From Shinella sp. SUS2 (GTDB lineage: Bacteria > Pseudomonadota > Alphaproteobacteria > Rhizobiales > Rhizobiaceae): a stretch of 64,000 nt of DNA. A program made the translations under genes and the position numbers. The DNA lies in NCBI RefSeq assembly GCF_001262505.1, contig NZ_KQ410723.1, positions 124,001 through 188,000 on the forward strand. The letters are read 5' to 3'. Shown piece by piece: positions 34,856 to 43,455 of this stretch. The notes beneath the pieces are model-generated. The model saw only the letters and a program-made list of their open reading frames with translations. It had not been told where the DNA came from and did no database searches. Numbering within the stretch: the stretch's first letter is position 1; each line of letters starts with the position of its first letter.

Positions 34856-35785
34856 TCAGGCGAGCCCGATTTCCTTCGCCCAGGGCGGGTTCGCGCCGGC
34901 GCGAGAGACGGTGACGGCCGCCGCCTTGGCGCCGAGCGCCAGCACCTTGGCGATCTGCTCCTCGGAAAGCTTCGCCACCTGATCCTTGGTGAGGAGGTTC
35001 TGCATCTTCAGCGAGGCCAGCACGCCGGCATCGAACGTATCGCCCGCACCGACCGTATCGACCACCGTGACGCGCTCGCTCGGCACGGCGACCTTGTGGT
35101 CGGCGGTGTAGCCGACCGCGCCTTCCGCGCCACGCGTCACAACGACCAGCTTTGCACCGTGGTGCAGCCAATGGCGGGCCAGCGCATCCTCGTCCCCCTC
35201 AAGCCCGAACCAGGCAAGATCTTCGTCGGAGAACTTTACGATGTCGGCCATACCAGCCATGCGGCGGATACGCCCCATATGGGCGTCCTTGTCCTTGATG
35301 AAGCCGGGGCGGATGTTCGGATCGAGCGAGATAACGCGCTTTTCGTGCTCACGGGCAAGCAGTGCCTCGTAGGTCGAGCCGCAAGGTTCCGGGATCAGGC
35401 TGATCGCGCCGAAATGCAGGGCCTCGCAATCGTCGCCAAGCGCCGGTAGCTCGGCCTCGGTGATCATGCGACCGGCAGTGCCCTCGTCGTAGAAGGCATA
35501 GGAAGCGTGGCCATGCACGAGCTTGACGAAGGCGACCGTGGTCGGGCGCGACAGCGTTGCGCAATAGCTGTAGTCCACGCCGCTTTCCGCCAGCGTCTTG
35601 CGCAGGATGTCGCCCATCATGTCGTCGGAAAGGCCGGTGAAGAAGCCCGTCGGCACGCCGAGACGGCCGAGCGCGATCGCCGTGTTGAAGATCGCCCCGC
35701 CGGCATAGGGCGCATAGGCGTCCTCGCCCAGCGTCGTCGTCCGCGGCAGCATGTCGATCAGCGCTTCACCACAACACAGGATCAT
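34856..35785 (-). CDS. PfkB-family carbohydrate kinase, fructokinase-like
   Basis: A 309-residue ribokinase-fold kinase. The N-terminal GEALIDMLP and GGAIFNTAIALGRLG (PfkB signature 1, residues ~28-42) and the C-terminal DTVGAGDTFDAGVLASL (signature 2, catalytic Asp in GAGDTF, ~247-262) are intact. ATP- and sugar-site residues agree with bacterial fructokinases. It would feed fructose-6-phosphate to Pgi, which lies nearby. A GGGAGG site is 6 bp before ATG 35785. The LacI-type site at 35806 sits in its promoter region and resembles the site before pgi. Substrate assignment as fructose is moderately secure. Confidence 0.85.
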   Translation of the reverse strand: MILCCGEALIDMLPRTTTLGEDAYAPYAGGAIFNTAIALGRLGVPTGFFTGLSDDMMGDILRKTLAESGVDYSYCATLSRPTTVAFVKLVHGHASYAFYDEGTAGRMITEAELPALGDDCEALHFGAISLIPEPCGSTYEALLAREHEKRVISLDPNIRPGFIKDKDAHMGRIRRMAGMADIVKFSDEDLAWFGLEGDEDALARHWLHHGAKLVVVTRGAEGAVGYTADHKVAVPSERVTVVDTVGAGDTFDAGVLASLKMQNLLTKDQVAKLSEEQIAKVLALGAKAAAVTVSRAGANPPWAKEIGLA

Positions 35786-35805
35786 ACCGGTCCTCCCAGG
35801 AGATT

Positions 35806-35819
35806 TTCAATCGATTTAA
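35806..35819. promoter_or_regulatory. LacI-type operator before the fructokinase-like gene
   Basis: TTCAATCGATTTAA is a 14-bp near-palindrome (6 of 7 pairs) with central CG at 35812-35813, 20-34 bp before the start codon. Twelve of 16 positions agree with the region before pgi at 32005. Position fits repression of the kinase gene. Confidence 0.5.
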
Positions 35820-35848
35820 ACGATCCCGGCGAAAAGCGCCAGAGGCTT

Positions 35849-36547
35849 TTACGACGTCGGCAGTTCCGCGACACCGCCATGGGCGGCGGACCAGGCGAGC
35901 GGCGCATCGAAAAATGCGGCGACGGAGGCGAGCGTTGCGTCGTCGAAGAGTTTTTCCGCGCGCGCCACGGCGAGTACATCCTGCCAGGTGGCGATGCGGT
36001 GCAGCTTGACGCCGCCATTGGCGTAGCGCGCTTCGGCTTCCTTGAAGATGCCGTAGTAGAACAGCGACATGCCGTGATCGACCACGCCGCCGGCGGCACG
36101 GATCGCATCGATGAAGGTGAACATGGAGCCGCCGACAGTCACCAGGTCCTCGATGACGAGCACGCGCGCGCCCTCCGGCATCACGCCTTCGATCTGTGCA
36201 TTGCGGCCATGGCCCTTCGGCTTCTTGCGCACATAGACCATCGGCAGAGCGAGGCGATCGGCGAGCAGCGCGGCGAAGGGAATACCTGCCGTCTCACCGC
36301 CGGCAATCACGTCGATCCGCTCGAAGCCGACCTCGCGCGTGAGGGTGGCGGCGGCGAAATCCATGATCGCGGAGCGGATGCGCGGATAGGAGAGCAGTTT
36401 GCGGCAATCCATATAGACCGGCGAGGCCATGCCGGAAGCGAGCTTGTAGGGCTCCTCCGGGCGAAAATGCACCGCCTTGATCTCCCACAGCATGCGGGCC
36501 ATCAGCTCCGCCATCACGCTCTTGTCCGGATAGGAATTGGAAAACAT
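35849..36547 (-). CDS. pyrE: orotate phosphoribosyltransferase
   Basis: This 232-residue enzyme makes OMP from orotate and PRPP in pyrimidine synthesis. The PRPP motif is [20 protein letters not shown] near residue 110. The dimer-interface catalytic loop [19 protein letters not shown] is near 85, and the glycine-rich [15 protein letters not shown] near 60. ATG 36547 ([10 protein letters not shown]) has GGGGAG 6 bp upstream, better than the open frame to 36583. Same strand as the fructokinase and glycosyltransferase, separated by 63 bp that include an operator, so probably an independent unit. Confidence 0.95.
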   Translation of the reverse strand: MFSNSYPDKSVMAELMARMLWEIKAVHFRPEEPYKLASGMASPVYMDCRKLLSYPRIRSAIMDFAAATLTREVGFERIDVIAGGETAGIPFAALLADRLALPMVYVRKKPKGHGRNAQIEGVMPEGARVLVIEDLVTVGGSMFTFIDAIRAAGGVVDHGMSLFYYGIFKEAEARYANGGVKLHRIATWQDVLAVARAEKLFDDATLASVAAFFDAPLAWSAAHGGVAELPTS

Positions 36548-36640
36548 CGGCATCTCCCCACATGGCTGTTCGCCCGTGCGCATAGCAGCAAGAGCCTCCG
36601 CTTTCCAGCGGTTCGGGATTTTTCCCCGTAGCCCGGCAAC

Positions 36641-36674
36641 AAAAAACCCTCCCCGGAAACCGGAGAGGGCTTTT
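36641..36674 (-). terminator. terminator after the DoxX gene
   Basis: CCCTC and CCGG (36647-36656, one mismatch) pair with CCGG and GAGGG (36660-36669) around loop AAA. On the minus strand the stem is followed by TTTTTTG (A tract 36641-36646 on the plus strand). TTTT on the other side could also serve plus-strand transcripts. Confidence 0.8.
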
Positions 36675-36694
36675 GGAGGATCGGTGTATTCCGC

Positions 36695-37138
36695 TTAAGC
36701 AGCGACGGTCCTGGCAGCGCCGGAGCGGGCGTCGATCGAGTAGGCGCCCGGGCCGAAGGCGGCGAGCACGAGGAAGCCGCCGGCGATCGTGATGTTCTTC
36801 CACATCATCAGGCCGTTGAAGAGGGTCAGAAGACCGTTTGCGCCTTCCGGAAAGTCCGGAACGTTGATCGCGCCGCTGTGGAACACGAGTGCCGTGAACA
36901 CGCTGAAGGCGGCGAGAAGATAGGCAGAGATCCGCGTCTGGAAGCCGACGAGAATGAAGAGGCCGGCGACAAGCTCGAAGAGGCCGGCGAGATAGGCGAG
37001 CGCGGTCGCGGCCGGCAGGCCGGCGCCGGCGATCATGCCCGCGGTGCCCGAGGGATCGATCAGCTTGGGATAGCCCGCCGTGATGAACATGAGGGCGAGA
37101 AGGATACGTCCGACGAGGACGACGACGTTCTGTTGCAT
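36695..37138 (-). CDS. DoxX family membrane protein
   Basis: A 147-residue inner-membrane protein with four hydrophobic segments (about 5-25, 42-62, 70-90, 108-130). The DoxX opening LVGRILLALMFITAGYPKLIDPSGTAG and the GFQTRISAYLLAAF loop are typical. DoxX/MauD-like proteins are linked to redox or thiol stress in some bacteria; function here is unknown. Monocistronic, with its own terminator at 36641 and a 193-bp divergent gap to the next gene. Confidence 0.85.
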   Translation of the reverse strand: MQQNVVVLVGRILLALMFITAGYPKLIDPSGTAGMIAGAGLPAATALAYLAGLFELVAGLFILVGFQTRISAYLLAAFSVFTALVFHSGAINVPDFPEGANGLLTLFNGLMMWKNITIAGGFLVLAAFGPGAYSIDARSGAARTVAA

Positions 37139-37331
37139 GGTAAGCTCCTGAGGCTTGGCGTTTGCGTTGGCAAAGAGATATCAGCTTTCGGTCGTCAAAC
37201 TAGTCAGGCGATCAGACTACAGATCGTTCTCTTTTTGTGAACGATGTGCCTGTTCCCGGCGAAACAGAGAGGCGGCGCCCGCCATGCGACAAGGGGGCGT
37301 CACATCCTGCCTCTCTCCTTCCGGAGCCTTC

Positions 37332-37520
37332 ATGCGCCCCTATCTTGCCGCCCTCGCCATCGCCGCCGCCTCTTTCGTTTTCACCGCCCCCGGCCATGCC
37401 GGCACGTCCTATGGTGAGGGCTACTACGGGCACTATCAGCAGACCTGCATCACCAAGCGCATCCGCATGGAAAACCCATATGGCAAGACCATCACCAAAC
37501 GCGTCCGTATCTGCCAGTAG
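37332..37520 (+). CDS. small secreted basic protein of unknown function
   Basis: This 62-residue protein has a signal peptide (MRPYLAALAIAAASFVFTAPGHA|GTS, cleavage near residue 23). The mature ~39 residues are tyrosine-rich then basic (YGEGYYGHYQQTCITKRIRM ... TKRVRICQ) with two Cys, likely one disulfide. I do not recognise a family, although short rhizobial proteins with a CITKRIR-type core are common. GGAG lies 5 bp before ATG 37332. Periplasmic. Confidence 0.6.
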   Translation: MRPYLAALAIAAASFVFTAPGHAGTSYGEGYYGHYQQTCITKRIRMENPYGKTITKRVRICQ

Positions 37521-37655
37521 GCGCTCTCCCAGCAATCCCAAGGACCTGCCCGGAACTCTCCGTTCTTTTCTGTTGCAAGCGTCCGGCGGCTGGGCGAAGA
37601 TTTCGGCAAGGCGGCGCGTTTCGTTTTGCATCAGCGCGGTCGGGGGCATCAGGAT

Positions 37656-38360
37656 ATGAACGAGATCAACAAAAGCGCCGCGTTCTGGCGTTCCTTTGCG
37701 ATTTTCGAAGGGTTCAGCAAGGAAACGCTCGGCGAGATCGCCGGCATCGCCACCTATCGCAAATGGTCGGCCGGCACGGTGATCTTCCAGCGGGGCGATG
37801 AAGGCACCTATCTCATCGTGCTCGTCACCGGCCGCATCAAGCTTTCGCTGATCACCCCGCAGGGCAAGGAACTGTCGCTGCGCCAGCTTGAACCGGGCTC
37901 GGTGCTCGGCGAAATGGCGATCCTCGACGGCCAGCCACGCTCGGCCGATGCCACCGCCGTCGTCGCGACGGAAGGCTACGTCATTTCCAAGCGGGATTTC
38001 CTGGAAATCCTGATGCGCAACCCGACGGCAGCGCAGGCGATCATCCACTATCTCTGCACCAAGCTGCGCGAGACGACGGAGCAGCTCGAGACCATTGCGC
38101 TCTACGATCTCGACGCCCGCGTCGCACGCTTCTTCCTGGCGACGCTGCGCAACATCCATGGCGAGGAGCTGCCGGAAAGCGCAAATCTCCAGATTTCGCT
38201 GAGCCAGACGGAGATCGCCAGCATCGTCGGCGCCAGCCGGCCGAAGATCAACCGTTCGATCCTCGCGCTCCAGGAGGCCGGCGCCATCCGCCGCAACGAC
38301 GGCATCATCCATTGCCATATCGGCCGGCTGCAAAACATCGCCGAGCCGGATGACGATTAA
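37656..38360 (+). CDS. Crp/Fnr family transcriptional regulator
   Basis: A 234-residue regulator. The cyclic-nucleotide-binding jelly roll spans ~15-130, with GEMAILDGQPRSADATAV near residue 88, which retains the Glu and the Arg-Ser pair that contact the cAMP phosphate in E. coli CRP. The C-terminal winged helix (~155-228) has the recognition helix SQTEIASIVGASRPKINRSI. No Fnr-type N-terminal Cys cluster. The next gene, 20 bp downstream, is a CHASE2 adenylate cyclase, so the regulator may respond to the nucleotide made by its neighbour. ATG 37656 was preferred (GGGGG site 9 bp upstream). Confidence 0.88.
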   Translation: MNEINKSAAFWRSFAIFEGFSKETLGEIAGIATYRKWSAGTVIFQRGDEGTYLIVLVTGRIKLSLITPQGKELSLRQLEPGSVLGEMAILDGQPRSADATAVVATEGYVISKRDFLEILMRNPTAAQAIIHYLCTKLRETTEQLETIALYDLDARVARFFLATLRNIHGEELPESANLQISLSQTEIASIVGASRPKINRSILALQEAGAIRRNDGIIHCHIGRLQNIAEPDDD

Positions 38361-38380
38361 GCAGCCGGGAACGGCCGATC

Positions 38381-40225
38381 ATGATCGCCAAGCGATACCG
38401 CCCCCTTCTCGCCGGCCTCATCGCGAGCCTTGCCGGAGCGCTGGCGCTGTTTTCGCTCGGCGAGACGGCGCTGGAGCGGCAACGTGAATTCTATTTCGAC
38501 GCGCTGACGCAAGGCGTACCCCCTGAGGGGAGCGACCGGATCGTCGTCGTCGACATCGACCGAAAGGCGTTTCAGTCCGCGCCGAACCGCGACTGGACGC
38601 GCACCGAGACGGCCGATCTCATCGACCGCCTCGCCGCCGCCAAACCCGCCGCCATCGCTTTCGACTTCATCTTCAGCACCGATTGCGCCCCGGAAGAACC
38701 GGCAAATGCCGCGCTCGCCAGCGCAATCGCCAAGGCGCCAACCATCCTCGGCTTCCTCATCGGCGAGACGCCCGACGGGGCGCCGCATCCCGTGCCGGCG
38801 CTTGCGCTGCAACGGCCTGTCGCGGTGCCCGACCTCTGGTTCATCGACGGCACGGAAAGCTCCTGCGCCTTCCTGCAGGACAAGTCGTCAGCGGCGGCAG
38901 CGGCCTTCCTCGTCGGCGACGAGGACGCCGTGGTGCGTCGCGTGCAGGCCTACGCGATCGTCGGCAATGCCGCCTATCCGGCACTCGGCGTGGAGGCAGC
39001 GCGGCTTGCGGCCGGTGCGCGCACGCCGGTTCTCGGCGGCAATCCCGTCTGGCTGCGGCACGATGCCCGTATCCTGCGGCTCGACGAGGACGGCAGCCTG
39101 CGTTTTGTGGCGAGCGATGCGGAGACGATCCGCGCGCGCACCTTTTCCGCCGGTGATGTCGTGGCCGGTGCGGTGCCGGCAGACAAGATCGCCGGCAGGG
39201 TCGTCCTGATTGGCAGCAGCCTGCCCAATCTCGGGGGGCTGAGGACCAGCGCCTCCATGCCGCTCGAGCCGTCCGTGCAGATCCATGCGGATGTGGCGAA
39301 CGCCATCCTCACCGACCACATTCCGACGCGCGATCTCGGGCTCCTGCCGTTCGAGGCGGGCGTCGCCTTCCTCGCCGGTGCGGCGGCAGCCTTCGCGGCG
39401 GCACGGCTCCGCCCGCTCTTCGCCGCTCTTGCCGGTGTCGCGCTGGTCGGCCTCGTCTTCACGGCCTCGGTTCTGCTTTATGCCCGCACGGCGCTGCTCT
39501 CCGATGCGATCGGGGTTGCGCTTGTCGTCGCTACTGCGGCGCTGGTCACCGGCCTTCTGCAATTTGCCCATGTGCGCCGCGCCGAAGCAACGGCACGGCA
39601 GCGCTTTGCGCAATACCTGCCGCAATCCGTCGTGGCGCGCTACATCGACAATCCCGACCTCGGCCGCGTTGCCGGCGAGGAACGGCAGGTGACGGCACTC
39701 TTCACCGATATCGAAGGGTTTTCGACGCTGGCGCAAAAAATCGGCCCGCACGACCTCGTCAAACTGCTCGACATCTATTTTTCCGAGGTGAACGCGCTCG
39801 TCGCGCAGCATGGCGGCATGGTGGACAAGGTGGTGGGCGACGCGGTGCACGCGCTCTTCAACGCACCCGACGATCTTGACCGCCACGTCGACAAGGCGCT
39901 CGCCTGCGCCGACGAGATCCGCGCCCTGACCGAAGAGATGCGCCGCCGCCCCCTCTTTATCGAACGGGAGTTCGGGCGTACGCGCATCGGCGTCGAGACG
40001 GGCATGGCTGTGCTGGGCGAGGTCGGCGCCGGCGGCAAGCTCGACTATACCGCCCATGGCGATGCGGTGAACCTTGCCGCGCGACTTCAGGACGCCAACA
40101 AGTTCCTGGGAACGCAGATCTGCGTCGGCCCGCGCGCGGCCGGGGAAACCAGCCGCACGCTACGCGCCATCGGCGAACACGAGATCCGCGGCTTCGGCAC
40201 GATGGCGCTGTTTACATTGGATTAG
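38381..40225 (+). CDS. CHASE2-domain adenylate/guanylate cyclase
   Basis: This 614-residue membrane enzyme has an N-terminal helix (~8-28) and an extracytoplasmic CHASE2 sensor domain (~35-320; VVVDIDRKAFQ, AKPAAIAFDFIF). Three closely spaced helices (~325-400) and a cytoplasmic class III cyclase domain (~430-600) follow. The catalytic residues are visible: metal Asp in TALFTDIEGFSTLAQ, second metal Asp in VDKVVGDAVHALF, and transition-state Asn/Arg in HGDAVNLAARLQ. Starts 20 bp after the Crp/Fnr gene, probably one operon. Convergent with the FecR gene. Confidence 0.92.
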   Translation: MIAKRYRPLLAGLIASLAGALALFSLGETALERQREFYFDALTQGVPPEGSDRIVVVDIDRKAFQSAPNRDWTRTETADLIDRLAAAKPAAIAFDFIFSTDCAPEEPANAALASAIAKAPTILGFLIGETPDGAPHPVPALALQRPVAVPDLWFIDGTESSCAFLQDKSSAAAAAFLVGDEDAVVRRVQAYAIVGNAAYPALGVEAARLAAGARTPVLGGNPVWLRHDARILRLDEDGSLRFVASDAETIRARTFSAGDVVAGAVPADKIAGRVVLIGSSLPNLGGLRTSASMPLEPSVQIHADVANAILTDHIPTRDLGLLPFEAGVAFLAGAAAAFAAARLRPLFAALAGVALVGLVFTASVLLYARTALLSDAIGVALVVATAALVTGLLQFAHVRRAEATARQRFAQYLPQSVVARYIDNPDLGRVAGEERQVTALFTDIEGFSTLAQKIGPHDLVKLLDIYFSEVNALVAQHGGMVDKVVGDAVHALFNAPDDLDRHVDKALACADEIRALTEEMRRRPLFIEREFGRTRIGVETGMAVLGEVGAGGKLDYTAHGDAVNLAARLQDANKFLGTQICVGPRAAGETSRTLRAIGEHEIRGFGTMALFTLD

Positions 40226-40259
40226 CGCAGAAGGGATGGCACGCCGTTGCCGCTTATCA

Positions 40260-40281
40260 CCTTCTCCCCTCGGGGAGAAGG
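40260..40281. repeat. palindromic CTTCTCCCC/GGGGAGAAG element
   Basis: CCTTCTCCCC (40260-40269) and GGGGAGAAGG (40272-40281) with a 2-nt gap lie between the convergent cyclase and FecR genes. Related to the element at 3420-3445. It could act as a bidirectional terminator, but there is no T tract. Confidence 0.6.
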
Positions 40282-40316
40282 GAAGAACGGCAGCCCTCTC
40301 ATTCCCCGATACCCGA

Positions 40317-40955
40317 TCAACGGACGCCGGCGCTCGCATAGGCCTCGCGGATGCGGGCCTCGCCCCATTGCGTGACCTCGCCGGGAGCTGCGCCCGGCGC
40401 AGCGATCTCGACGCCTTGGCCGGGGCCGACCTCCTTGGAGACGCCGCCGCCGGAGACCTCGACGAGCCCGTGTTCGACGAACACGGCGAAGGGACCGCGG
40501 CTGGGACCGGCGAAAAACTTCGTGCCGCGCACGCCGATCATGCCGAAGGCGGTGCGCACGGTAAGGTCGATCTTGGCGAGGCCCTCCGGCCGGTCGAAAA
40601 TCATCTGCCCCGTGCCGAGCTCGATCGTGCCGCCCTGCCCGGCGATAAAGGTGTCGATCAGGAGCTCCGTCTCGCTGCCGAGCAGAAGATTGGTATCCTC
40701 GCCGAGCTCCAGCGCGGCAAAGCTCTTCTTGCCGGTCGTCACGAAATCATGATCCATCAGGCTCGCGCCAGCCTTCAGACCCTCCAGCAGGTTTGCCTGC
40801 TTGCGGTTGACCTCGCCGGAGATCTCCACCGCCTTGCCGATCACGGCGTTCGCCTGGGTAGCGCGGATACCGATGCCCGTCAGCGCGAGCGCGCCCCCGG
40901 CCATGAAGAGCCGGCGGCTGAGACGGACCGGACGAAAAACCTTGAGCGCTTCCAT
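40317..40955 (-). CDS. FecR-domain protein, probably exported
   Basis: A 212-residue protein. The N-terminus SRRLFMAGGALALTGIGI (residues ~16-33) looks like a Tat-type signal or anchor (RR-x-F). The FecR-like beta domain follows (AVEISGEVNRKQANLLEGL near 40, TGKKSFAALELGEDTNLLLG near 70, VRTAFGMIGVRGTKFFAG near 120). Rhizobial FecR-domain proteins often occur with CHASE2-type cyclases, as here (convergent, 91 bp away). It may be part of the same envelope-sensing unit; that is inference. ATG 40955 has AAGG 7 bp upstream; the open frame to 41129 was rejected for lack of a start signal. Confidence 0.8.
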   Translation of the reverse strand: MEALKVFRPVRLSRRLFMAGGALALTGIGIRATQANAVIGKAVEISGEVNRKQANLLEGLKAGASLMDHDFVTTGKKSFAALELGEDTNLLLGSETELLIDTFIAGQGGTIELGTGQMIFDRPEGLAKIDLTVRTAFGMIGVRGTKFFAGPSRGPFAVFVEHGLVEVSGGGVSKEVGPGQGVEIAAPGAAPGEVTQWGEARIREAYASAGVR

Positions 40956-41227
40956 TGACGTGCCTTTCACGCGCAGCCGAACCCGGCGGCATGGAATTGA
41001 ACCTGAGCATCCGCTGCGCCTTCCGGCTGCGAAAATGCTCTCCCTCTTCTCTATACGCAGTTTCCAAGGCAAATCCGCAAGGTGTCCTACCGGAATTTTG
41101 CGGGCGCGGTGGATGTACCTCGCCTGCAATTCTTATGCTCCGCTCTCTTCCAGCTTTCTGTTCCCGCGGAAACAGCCTTGGTTTGCCAGACCTCTATGGT
41201 GCGGTCATCAACGAAGGGAGACGGATC

Positions 41228-42256
41228 ATGTTCATGCGATCCAATGGAATGAAGACGGCTGGCCGCGCCCTTTTCTTCGCGGTCCTTCTGTCCGGCGTCG
41301 CCGGCGGCGCGTCGGCCAGCACGATCGAAGCCCAGTGCGACGCGGCGGCCGGCAGCCAGTACGATATGACGCGCAACACGGCCTTCGCGCCGGTTGCCCG
41401 TGAGGACATCCGGATCGGCACGGCGCTGTCGGCCTGCCGCGAAGCCTATAATGCCGGCGGCGGCGCTCGCATGGCCTTCCAGCTCGGCCGCGCGCTGGAG
41501 CGCGCCGGCCAGGATCTCGACGCCATGAAGCTCTATGCGGAGGCCGCCGCGCTCGGCCATACCGTGGCGATGGTCAATTACGGCGCGATGCTCGGCAAGC
41601 GCGGCGATCCCGTTGCCGAGTTCAATCATTACAAGAAGGCCGCCGAAATGGGCGACATGCTCGGCGCCTACAATCTCGGCGTCGCCTATCGCGACGGCAT
41701 CGGCACCGACATCAACGGCGAGGAAGCCGCGCGCTGGTTCGACAAGGCGGCGGCAAATGGCGACGAGACCGCCGCCTTCAATCTCGGCGTGCTCTTCGAC
41801 GACGGCAGCCTGATTGCCGAAGACAACGCACGCGCTGCAGCCTTCTATCGCCTCGCCGCCGAAAAAGGCGTCGTCGACGCCATGATCAATCTCGGCCTGA
41901 TGCTGGAATCCGGCGAAGGCGTTTCGCAGGATCTTGCATCCGCCGCCGGCTATTTCAAGCAGGCCGCCGACCTTGGCGACAGCTACGGCAACTTGAAATT
42001 CGGCCTGATGCAGCAAAGCGGCAAGGGCATCGTCAAGAATGTCGAGCAGGCGGTGAACAGCCTCGTCGCGGCCTTCGAGATGCGCGACGTCGATCTGGAA
42101 ATCATCCTGCGCGATACACCAGAACAGCTCAGCGCCGACGCCCGCCTCGCCATCAAGCAGGTGCTCGCCGAGCGCAAGCTGATCGCCGGCGCCGAGAATG
42201 CCGAGATCGACCCGATCACCCTCGGCGCCATCGAAAAACACTACGCCGCGAAGTAA
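41228..42256 (+). CDS. secreted Sel1-repeat (TPR-like) protein
   Basis: This 342-residue protein has a signal peptide (basic start, hydrophobic ALFFAVLLSGVAGGASA, cleavage near residue 27). At least five Sel1-like 36-residue repeats follow between ~80 and 290 (for example GDMLGAYNLGVAYRDGIGTD, NGDETAAFNLGVLFDDG, GVVDAMINLGLMLESGEG). Such solenoids mediate protein-protein contacts. Periplasmic location is likely. GGGAG precedes ATG 41228. A later ATG (41234 or 41249) is possible. The function is unknown. Confidence 0.82.
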   Translation: MFMRSNGMKTAGRALFFAVLLSGVAGGASASTIEAQCDAAAGSQYDMTRNTAFAPVAREDIRIGTALSACREAYNAGGGARMAFQLGRALERAGQDLDAMKLYAEAAALGHTVAMVNYGAMLGKRGDPVAEFNHYKKAAEMGDMLGAYNLGVAYRDGIGTDINGEEAARWFDKAAANGDETAAFNLGVLFDDGSLIAEDNARAAAFYRLAAEKGVVDAMINLGLMLESGEGVSQDLASAAGYFKQAADLGDSYGNLKFGLMQQSGKGIVKNVEQAVNSLVAAFEMRDVDLEIILRDTPEQLSADARLAIKQVLAERKLIAGAENAEIDPITLGAIEKHYAAK

Positions 42257-42265
42257 ACGGCGAGG

Positions 42266-43300
42266 TCAGACGATCTCGCCGGCCTGCGGACCCCAGGTGT
42301 CCGTCATGGCAAAACCGTTGGCGAGCGGATCGGTCGGATCGAGCGCGATCTGGTGCAGGCCGAAGGTCCAGCCGCGGCCGGTGATGGTGGGGATGATCGC
42401 CGTGCGGCCGGCAACGACGGTTTCTGCCGCCAGCCCCACCTCGAATTCGGAGCCGATGATCGAGCGCGAGCGGAACGTATCGCCGACCTTGGCGAGACCG
42501 CGGGCATGCAGGACCGCAAGATTGGCGGAATTGCCCGTGCCGCAGGGCGAGCGATCGACGCGGCCGGGCCACATGGTTGTCGCGGTGCGCACCAGTCCAT
42601 CCGGATCACGATCGCGGAACATGACATAGGCGACGCCGTTGATCTCGGGGATCTCGGGATGCACGACCGTCATCGATTTGTTGATCAGATCCTTCAGCGC
42701 CATGCCGGCATCGACCAGTGCGCGGGCATTGCCCTTCTCGATCTTCGTGCCGATCTGGTCGACATCGACCAGCGCATAGAAAATTCCGCCATAGGAGATG
42801 TCGAAGCGCACGCGGCCCCAGTGCGGCGTGTCGATCTCCACGTCCAGCGCCTCCACGAAGGACGGCACCATGGTGAGCTTGACCTTCTCGCAGCGCCCGT
42901 CGCGGCAGGTCGCCGTGGCCTTGACGAGACCGGCGGCCGTATCGAGCACCACCACCGTCTCCGGCTCCTTCATCTCGACAATGCCGGATTCCAGAAGCGC
43001 CGTGGTGACACAGATCGAGTTGGAGCCCGAGGAGGCATGCGCCTGGTCGGCCTGGAGGATGATGAAGCCTGCATCTGCCTCCGGACGCTTGGCGGGAACC
43101 AGAAGGTTTACCGAGCCGGTCGCCGCCGCGCGCGGTTCCAGGCAGAGGAAACGACGCAGGCTGTCGTCAACCGTGTTGATGTGGTTCAGCTGCTCGGCGA
43201 TCGTGTTGCCGGGGATTTTCGGCACGCCGCCGATCGCCACCTTGCCGATTTCGCCTTCGCAATGAACATCCAGCAACTGGATCGTGCGCTTCCATCTCAT
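42266..43300 (-). CDS. proline racemase family: trans-3-hydroxy-L-proline dehydratase / 4-hydroxyproline epimerase type
   Basis: A 344-residue enzyme. The second catalytic motif DRSPCGTGNSA near residue 243 keeps its Cys. The first motif, usually MCGHGTI, reads ASSGSNSI near 93, so a Ser replaces the first catalytic Cys and His-Gly become Ser-Asn. Family members with a Ser/Cys pair have been reported as 3-hydroxyproline dehydratases, some also with 4-hydroxyproline epimerase activity; plain proline racemase activity is unlikely. ATG 43300 (MRWKRTIQ) was chosen; the frame is open to 43384. A GntR-like palindrome lies 44-57 bp upstream. No other hydroxyproline genes are in the window. Confidence 0.82.
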   Translation of the reverse strand: MRWKRTIQLLDVHCEGEIGKVAIGGVPKIPGNTIAEQLNHINTVDDSLRRFLCLEPRAAATGSVNLLVPAKRPEADAGFIILQADQAHASSGSNSICVTTALLESGIVEMKEPETVVVLDTAAGLVKATATCRDGRCEKVKLTMVPSFVEALDVEIDTPHWGRVRFDISYGGIFYALVDVDQIGTKIEKGNARALVDAGMALKDLINKSMTVVHPEIPEINGVAYVMFRDRDPDGLVRTATTMWPGRVDRSPCGTGNSANLAVLHARGLAKVGDTFRSRSIIGSEFEVGLAAETVVAGRTAIIPTITGRGWTFGLHQIALDPTDPLANGFAMTDTWGPQAGEIV

Positions 43301-43343
43301 GTCGGTCTGCTCCGTCTCGGCCAGGCTCGGCCCTTTTTTACTC

Positions 43344-43357
43344 TCTGATATATCAGA
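43344..43357. promoter_or_regulatory. GntR-like operator TCTGATATATCAGA
   Basis: A perfect 14-bp palindrome (core TGATATATCA) in the divergent gap between the hydroxyproline enzyme gene and the phosphodiesterase gene. Such sites are typical of GntR/FCD-family catabolic repressors. It lies 44 bp from the first start and about 100 bp from the second, so it more likely controls the former. Confidence 0.65.
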
Positions 43358-43455
43358 TTGCCGTGCATTCCAACAGCTTTTCACGCGACAGGTTCACACG
43401 CTACGAAAGGGCATCCGGCAATCGCCGGATATCATCCCTGCTGCGAGACCTCTTC

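Noticed and set aside
43413..43430. Hairpin ATCCGGC/GCCGGAT before the phosphodiesterase gene
   Set aside because: Short, no T tract and no competing structure; not enough to call an attenuator.
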